Part shown: positions 58,510 to 64,000 of the stretch, in pieces
How positions within the stretch are numbered: position 1 is the stretch's first letter
Layout: the number at the start of each line of letters is the position of its first letter
Source: Margaritifera margaritifera
Taxonomy: Eukaryota > Mollusca > Bivalvia > Unionida > Margaritiferidae
Assembly: GCA_029931535.1 (NCBI GenBank)
Contig: JAQPZY010001620.1
Location: 62,001 to 126,000, forward strand
Reading direction: 5' to 3'
DNA: 64,000 nucleotides
Translations under genes and position numbers: made by a program
Notes under the pieces: model-generated
The model's database searches: none
The model's input: the letters and a program-made list of their open reading frames with translations, nothing else
Told to the model about the DNA's origin: nothing

Positions 58510-58880
58510 TAACACCATGGGAGAATTATGATTTAGAAGTCATTTAGAGTTTAGCTTTAAGTCTCCGGAGAAATTAGATGATAAAGATGATGAACAATCA
58601 ATAAACGGTGACCTAAACCTTAAAACCACCATATTACAAATATCCGGTTAAAAACTCGACTTACAGATGCGTAAGACTTTGGAGGTTAATTTGAAAGATA
58701 TTAAAACATCGAGAGAACAAGCTGATAATAATTTGTAACCTATTTAAAAAATCTCAAGTGACACAAACACAACCAAAATCTCAGAACTGCATAAACAAAT
58801 AGACAACAGCAAGAAGAAAGAAGATTTTAGATGCTCAAAAGTTATAAAGATCAATCACTGTATCCCAGAATTATGTCATT
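58510..58880 (+). pseudogene. Coiled-coil (fibre-like) segment, degraded
   Basis: Phrases SPEKLDDKDDEQSINGDLNL, MRKTLEVNLKDIKTSREQAD and TTKISELHKQIDNSKKKEDF occur in one frame with stops between. Hydrophobic residues recur with heptad-like spacing. It follows directly after the minor-capsid-like gene, so a trimeric fibre or spike-like virion part is conceivable. Nothing more specific can be said. Confidence 0.35.
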
Positions 58881-58908
58881 GAAATAATGAAATCAAGTGT
58901 ATGTATGC

Positions 58909-58912
<4 letters not shown>

Positions 58913-58969
<57 letters not shown>
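58913..58969. repeat. (AT)n microsatellite within the Polinton fossil
   Basis: About 26 AT dinucleotides preceded by GTATGTATGCATATGT. Confidence 0.97.
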
Positions 58970-58973
<4 letters not shown>

Positions 58974-59254
58974 CTTGAACTTTGCATCTTCTGCTAATTT
59001 GAATTTTACCTTAGATTAATGATAGTTAATAGTAATTGTGTTTAATCAGTAGGTATCAATAATTTAATTCAAACACATAGAATAGATTAATTACTAACAT
59101 ATTATTAAGAAGAAAGCAATATTTTATATTTTTCGGTTAGAAAATATGATATTAGTAAAGAATTGTTAGATTTAACATTTCCTATAGGTGACAGTGTCAA
59201 AATGTATTACCATTTTAAATAACGTAAGCACTAAATATAGCAACGTAAGCAATT

Positions 59255-59640
59255 ATGATTAGAGGACATATTGTAAAAATGCGTTCTCATTTTCAGGAAG
59301 TAACGTTGTGTTTCATATTTTATCCAAATGATGCAGATCAAGAAAGAATACGACATGAAAACGTGGTACAACAAATGCAGAAAAAAATTAATGAATTAAA
59401 CTAAAACAGCAAAAAGGACTCGATTATCTGTATGAAAGATTGAGAAAACAAGGTTTGGTTACACAGAACTTAAATAATGTTAATGAATCTTTTCATCTTT
59501 ATTCCTCTACTGACTATGATGCCGTTTTAGAAATACCAGGACAACCTAAATTTACTGATATTTGCCAGGTTTCCCGTAAGCATACAGCTTATGAGTATGT
59601 TTTATTGCCGGTGTAATGGGTGATATTGCTTACGTTGGTT
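59255..59640 (+). pseudogene. Unidentified gene remnant inside Polinton piece 2
   Basis: MIRGHIVKMRSHFQEVTLCF opens at about 59,256, followed by QERIRHENVVQQMQKKINEL. After a stop and frame change come LDYLYERLRKQGLVTQNLNN and VNESFHLYSSTDYDAVLEIP, then DICQVSRKHTAYEYVLL to about 59,613. About 70 uninterrupted codons in the second frame, with ordinary codon variety, suggest real former coding sequence. I do not recognise the protein. It could be the N-terminal part of the capsid-like gene that follows or a separate virion gene. Confidence 0.4.
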
Positions 59641-59889
59641 GTAAGTATCTCTTGAACTTAACAACTTGTTCGATTCTCTCCCAATCTTCTCTCAATACAT
59701 TTAGCGAATTAAATGGATAACAATGACAACATATGCCAAATATATAACTCCTCACTACAGGAGAAAACACCATAGGGTGTTAAACATCTTAATCCAACTC
59801 ATCATTGTATTATACATACACCACGTAGTATAAAACCTAAATAAATGCTTCAAATGGTAATAACTAGGTGAGGTCCAAATGTCTTGGTT

Positions 59890-60560
59890 GTACGTGGTAG
59901 TTTGTGTTTATTTCGTACGAGATTCACGTTAAAGGAGATGTTGACAATGCAGTTGTAAACAATTTGGGAGGAATGTTTGTTACAGAAAAAAACAAATTCG
60001 CAATGGTAGTGATGATACTTTTAAGCTGAATGATAGAAACATTTTCATATCGTTTAAAGATTTATGGCTACCAACATCTCTGAGAACGAACAAAGTAGAA
60101 CAAGGAATAAGTAATGAAACGTTAGAAAGCTAAGATTATGAGCGGCTATTGCACACTACACTGGTACAGAAACTGTTCTGTTTGTTGTATACGGAATGAA
60201 ATTTAACACACCACTTGATTTCCACATCTTGACAAATCATAAGCCCATTTTATCTCTTGGTTCTTCCTCCAGATTTTAGATTTGATTTATGATCACGTTA
60301 CAAAACAGAGAATTATTGACATGGCAGCTAATGTAATGTTAGAAAATGTTCTACTTGATTTACCAAGAATGAGTTTAAAAGGAGTTTTCGTTCTGTGTAG
60401 AAAGGTCACATAAACTGATCCTGAAAAGTATTATAATTTAGCAATCGAAAAATATATTGATTACTGTAAAAGGATGACCAAACATGAATTATTCCACGGG
60501 GATATAAGTAAAATCAACAGTTAGCAGAAGCAACAACATTTTTATTAACAAGGAACAAAA
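59890..60560 (+). pseudogene. Polinton major-capsid-like (double jelly-roll) protein, degraded
   Basis: Collinear phrases across frames: VKGDVDNAVVNNLGGMFV (about 59,928-59,980), FISFKDLWLPTSLRTNKVEQ (about 60,047-60,105), KFNTPLDFHILTNHKP (about 60,198-60,245), then LDLPRMSLKGVFVLC (60,357-60,400) and TDPEKYYNLAIEK (60,416-60,452). A DLW...R.N...QG segment, an IPLDF-like strand, then a late R-SMKG-LLLF-like strand and KFYNP-like turn is the order I recall for a Polinton capsid-type protein. It lies next to the converging polymerase. At least six stops. The region LDFHILTNHKP also resembles a retroelement RNase H phrase, but the flanks fit the capsid reading better. Confidence 0.55.
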
Positions 60561-60849
60561 ACAAATTGAAATTAGAAATATTAGTGTGTATAACTTTTAT
60601 ACGGATAACCATTGTTTATGACTAGACTTAGTTGTCTTTTACTCAAAATTAATTGTCTATATAAAATGTGTTTGAGGAAACTATAGTAGCAGAGACAAAA
60701 AAGTTTAAATATTAAAAGCAAATTAAAGAAATAAACTTAAAAAAGGCTTGAATTTCCAGTTCATTATAAGGCGTAAGAACTTGTCTCTTTGCTCTCTAGC
60801 TTCCTCTGGTCGAAGGTAGCCATAATGCAAAGTATATTATCTTACCACT

Positions 60850-62860
60850 AAATATCATTCATTGTCACAACAACTTAATGGAACTTTAATTTATATATTA
60901 TTGTATGTACTCTTGCATACTTTCTTTTCATCTTTGTCACTTCAAAAATCAAATAGCTTTCTTCTAATATCACACAATTATTGTATTGGTACACCATTCA
61001 GTTCATCATTAGTCAGTTTTGGTACCTTTTTATCTGAGGAACTCCAAAAATATATATCTTTTTTGGAGTCACTTGTGTCGTGAAATTGAATATAATTATT
61101 TCATGTCATTGTAGAGTTATTTGTCTCTACATCAACAAACAACAAATCTGTTAAAGTTTCATTTTATCACCATATTGAATTTTGAGATTGTTTTAGAAGA
61201 AATCATACATACTCAACTGCATACATCTAGCACTGTAAGACAACCATATATTTGTTTGCTTAATTTCAGTTTTGTGTTCTTAAAACTAACGTCGTATCTT
61301 TTTCTGTGATTGTTCTCCTTGTCAATGAAATATCCTTTTGAAGTTTAAACTATTTCTCTTCATCAGAACATATTTTTACATTCGTTCTCTTTTTTAAATG
61401 TTCCATTTGTTTCCTGAAGATAGAATTATTCATCAGTTTACAGAAATCTTATTTAAAGCCATTGGTTTCTTTTTGTCTCAAAGATTATTAAAATCAACAT
61501 AAGGCTTTACCCTTGACTTTTGATCGAATAAAACTACTCCTTGTATCTTTAGTTTTTACTTCCTTTCCTAAGCTAACATACAACTTCAAATTACTGTGAT
61601 GGATTTATTATCTCTCTTTTCTATATAATGTGTACTATAGATGAGGTAATAAAGAGTTTGTACCTTTTTCATCTTAATCAATTTCGTCTGTAATGGAGAT
61701 TTAGATGAATCAGACTCATTAGGAATTAGTCTTTCTGGTGAAAAAAATGGATAGTCTTTAAACCTGTCGTGCCAATGTATTGGCACTTCTAAAATTCTTC
61801 ATAAACTTCATCCTCCCTAAAGGAGATAAGATCATCTCCAATTACTTTGATTTTTTATTTGTTTGTCCATTTAAAGTTTTTGACATGGACTGGTTGGCAC
61901 ATGACTCAGTCATTCAAAATAGTTTGTGTCGAGGTATTTATTGAATGACATTGACATCAACCTATCAAAATAATGTCTAACACTACTATTGCTATCATAC
62001 TCATGTTTTGCTTGAGCATAATTATTTGATATCATGCAAAGCCCTCCTCCAAATCCAGAATAAATTATTAGGAATATATCATAATCTGTGAGCAATTCAA
62101 ATTCTACCATACTTACTTTTAAACTAGTATCACGGGCTGGTCAGCTGCACTAAAATATTGTGCTAGGTCTAGATTATGATTATTTATATAAACATTTCTA
62201 AATTCTCCAATAATGTCACCCAACATTAACGTGTTTTTCTTTACATAGTAATCATTACGTCACCAAGAGATATCGATTCGAAATATTTAATGACATACTG
62301 ATAATCCTCTTTGCTAACTCCTGATTGGCTGAGGCTTGAATACAGCTTTTCTATTGGTGGTAATTTAGTCTCATTAAACTGTTCAGATGAATCCATGTAT
62401 TCTTAAATATACTTCTCACACATATTGAAGAACTTGTTCGCTTCGTTCTCCAATTCAATGTTTATTACTAGAACCTGTTTGATTTGCTTTTTCTCTCCTT
62501 TAAAAAGTTTTTATTGTTTCTGCGTGTGTATCATGGTTTAGATTTTTTAGCTAGTCTTTGGTTCATAAATCGATAACAGCTATAAATCTGATTCTTCTTG
62601 TAACTAAAACGTCTTTGCCTTCTTTTACAAATCCATCCAATATAAATTCCTTACTAAAGGAAAAGTAATTTTTATCAATTTTTGGTATTATTGATACTTC
62701 TATATCTGGATGATTTTTTTTTTTTTTTTACTAAAGTCTTGATAATCCGATGAGAATCGTATCCAGATAAAATGTGAATAATTAGTGGTATACATTTAGG
62801 ATATTTGTAATTTATATTGCACACCAGAGCCCCGTTTTACCAAGCAACGTAAGTTTACGT
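60850..62860 (-). pseudogene. Polinton protein-primed DNA polymerase B, exonuclease to palm, degraded
   Basis: Reading minus from 62,835: NINYKYPKCIPLIIH and LSGYDSH (exonuclease-region pattern), EYMDSSEQFNETKLPPIEKL (about 62,390) and SQSGVSKEDYQYVIKYFE, then VEFELLTDYDIFLI and MISNNYAQAKHEY (62,107-62,000), HWHDRFKDYPFFSPERLIPN (61,778-61,715), then LFDQKSRVKAL (about 61,530) and DFCKLMNNSIFRKQMEHL (about 61,445-61,395), the motif B region of this polymerase family with FGK altered to FRK. LLFVDVETNN at about 61,140 follows a lost DTDS motif C, and KVPKLTNDELNGVPI closes at about 60,990. It covers regions missing from piece 1. The N-terminal domain before 62,860 is absent. Confidence 0.85.
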
Positions 62861-62980
62861 AAAAATATTTGCGTAAGTTATAAGCGTAAGAAAATCATAC
62901 GCTATTTCGATAGTGTGCTTCACAATGATATCCGCATGAAAATTTCCTACATCTAAGAAAAACGTTTGCGTAAGGCATCC
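62845..62980. repeat. Cluster of GCGTAA/TTACGC words
   Basis: ACGTAAGTTTACGTAA at 62,848-62,863 is a perfect palindrome apart from its centre; TGCGTAAG, AGCGTAAG, CATACGC and TTGCGTAAGG follow within 115 bases. It lies exactly where the polymerase reading frame becomes unrecognisable, so it may mark an inserted short repeat or the edge of the Polinton fossil. Confidence 0.6.
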
Positions 62981-63412
62981 TTTTGTATTGGAAGTAGGTA
63001 ATAACTCGGTAAACTGTAATAGGGGATCTGCAAGATACTTACAAAGTATGGCGACGATGACGACGACAAGAACAAAAATAACAACAAAATGAACAAAAAC
63101 AATATCGTGCAAAAAATGCCTTCGCCTCTAGGCCATATTGACTGAAATAGAGGTATTATTTCTGATTCAAGAAGATAGGGTACCTGTGTATGTATGCGTT
63201 GACGGATGTATGACTTTGCCAGCACAAGACACTGTCAGAGTTGCCGCACCCTCAGGGGGCCGAAAACAAAGCCTTACAACCAGAGCCTTTAAAAACCTTT
63301 ACGCATTCAAATAATGGAAAAATTTAACTCGAGTTTGTTTTCGTTTTTTGGTACAAAAAATAAATAATTTTTGTAACAAAGCCAGATTTTCATACTTTAA
63401 AATTGTCAGCCA
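62981..63412. other. No gene recognised
   Basis: Two overlapping minus-strand frames (62,855-63,225) are rich in Leu, Ile and Val because of ACA/ACG-rich plus sequence and are not convincing. Confidence 0.5.
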
Positions 63413-63482
63413 CCCCCCCCCCCCCCCCTTACTGGTGCTTCCCTTGGCAACTGCCTTGTCTGCCTAATGCGAAAGCCGTCTT

Positions 63483-63519
<37 letters not shown>
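63413..63519. repeat. C16 run, repeat-like tail and (TG)n(AG)n microsatellite
   Basis: C16 at 63,413-63,428, the phrase TTGGCAACTGCCTTGTCTGC, then (TG)9 at 63,483-63,500 and (AG)n to 63,519. The left half resembles the island at 27.7-27.9 kb. Confidence 0.8.
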
Positions 63520-63968
63520 TAGATAGAAGATTGTCGAGCCACAAGTCGATGAATATTCAGAATTTAACTTACTTGTTGATGGAAACGGCTAAGCCATACT
63601 TCTTTATGCATCTATATAAAAATGGTTATCTAATCACTTCACTATATTTATCAACTTTAATTTCCTTCAAATACATGAACGTACTTGGAGGTCCTCGTGA
63701 CGTGTATACAATTCTTTGTGTCATCTACAGTCTTCCGAACTTATTTGATATTCATTGCAATACTAATAACAATGTTTTAAATGAGTTTTAATTTCACTTT
63801 TGCTTCAATTGCTTGCATTGTAAGACCAAAATCTGAAATATGCACCATTCATTCGTGCATTAACACCCACTCCCTATTTATAGGCTCGCCAAACCTTGGT
63901 ATAAATTACATCGTATTCAGTGAGACGTGATGTAGATCCATTCTTTAGATCGATTATCGTCTCAGAAT

Positions 63969-63969
<1 letters not shown>

Positions 63970-64000
<31 letters not shown>
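63970..64000. repeat. (TC)n microsatellite at window end
   Basis: Pure TC from 63,971 to the window edge, continuing beyond it. Confidence 0.97.

Larger units (their letters stand above)
56426..62860. mobile_element. Fossil Polinton/Maverick piece 2 (virion-type genes + DNA polymerase)
   Basis: Plus-strand remnants of a small membrane protein, a glycine-rich hydrophobic protein, a minor-capsid-like protein, a coiled-coil segment and a major-capsid-like protein run from 56.4 to 60.5 kb. They converge on a minus-strand protein-primed DNA polymerase (62.86 to about 60.85 kb) that reads inward from the right end. This convergent layout is normal for Polintons. Stops occur every few dozen codons, and an AT array (58,913-58,969) has invaded. 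Integrase, packaging ATPase and protease were not recognised, and no terminal inverted repeats were found. Confidence 0.8.

Noticed and set aside
60190..60260. RNase H-like phrase LDFHILTNHKP suggesting a Gypsy polymerase
   Set aside because: The flanking phrases fit a Polinton capsid-type protein, and no reverse-transcriptase motifs are present.
60862..61309. Plus-strand frames of 62-73 codons rich in Leu and Ser
   Set aside because: Antisense to the Polinton polymerase, whose minus-strand motifs are recognisable.

Overview
This is a eukaryotic window, AT-rich and dense in microsatellites, with no convincing intact host gene. It reads as an intergenic or intronic repeat graveyard from a lophotrochozoan invertebrate, most likely a mollusc. 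The grounds for that are family resemblances recalled rather than searched: a CAATAACTCT-type repeat ending in a GGACGGACG-like tail (34.4-35.0 kb), tRNA-headed SINE pieces, a dispersed AACGGCACGTCAGCACA-core repeat, palindromic GGCAGATC-type arms, and LINE, Gypsy and Polinton lineages of the kind common in molluscan genomes.

Layout. 0-6 kb: AT-rich DNA with a 30-bp tandem repeat. 6-7 kb: a dispersed repeat with a tRNA-like segment. 7.7-8.6 kb: a LINE reverse-transcriptase fragment abutting an internally deleted hAT transposase. 8.9-11.6 kb: a 64-bp tandem array, two ATTGT pentamer arrays and a GTAT array. 15.3-16.6 kb: a decayed Gypsy-like gag/protease on the minus strand. 20.7 kb: a tRNA-like SINE head. 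21.5-25.2 kb: a fossil Polinton/Maverick piece (integrase with chromodomain, then protein-primed family B DNA polymerase), followed by a LINE C-terminal fragment. 28-30 kb: long AT arrays and one unrecognised 173-codon minus-strand frame. 32.5-33.6 kb: a CR1-like reverse-transcriptase fossil. 34.4-35.0 kb: molluscan-type repeat. 37.5-40.2 kb: degenerate duplications and two low-complexity blocks of opposite strand bias. 42.8-47.95 kb: the best preserved element, a two-ORF APE-type LINE on the minus strand. 48.5-51.1 kb: a foldback element, a 37-bp x 8 array, a three-arm inverted repeat, a 32-bp x 5 array and an AT/GT array. 52.2-53.35 kb: a broken SWIM-YqaJ gene. 56.4-62.9 kb: a second fossil Polinton, with virion-type genes on plus converging on a DNA polymerase on minus.

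The strongest result is the pair of Polinton fossils. They are riddled with stops, so ORF calling shows only scraps, but collinear motifs across frames identify integrase, chromodomain, polymerase exonuclease and palm regions, a capsid-like protein, a minor-capsid-like protein and a small membrane protein. All look dead. Everything here is read by eye; family assignments rest on motif recognition without database searches, and boundaries of decayed elements are approximate.
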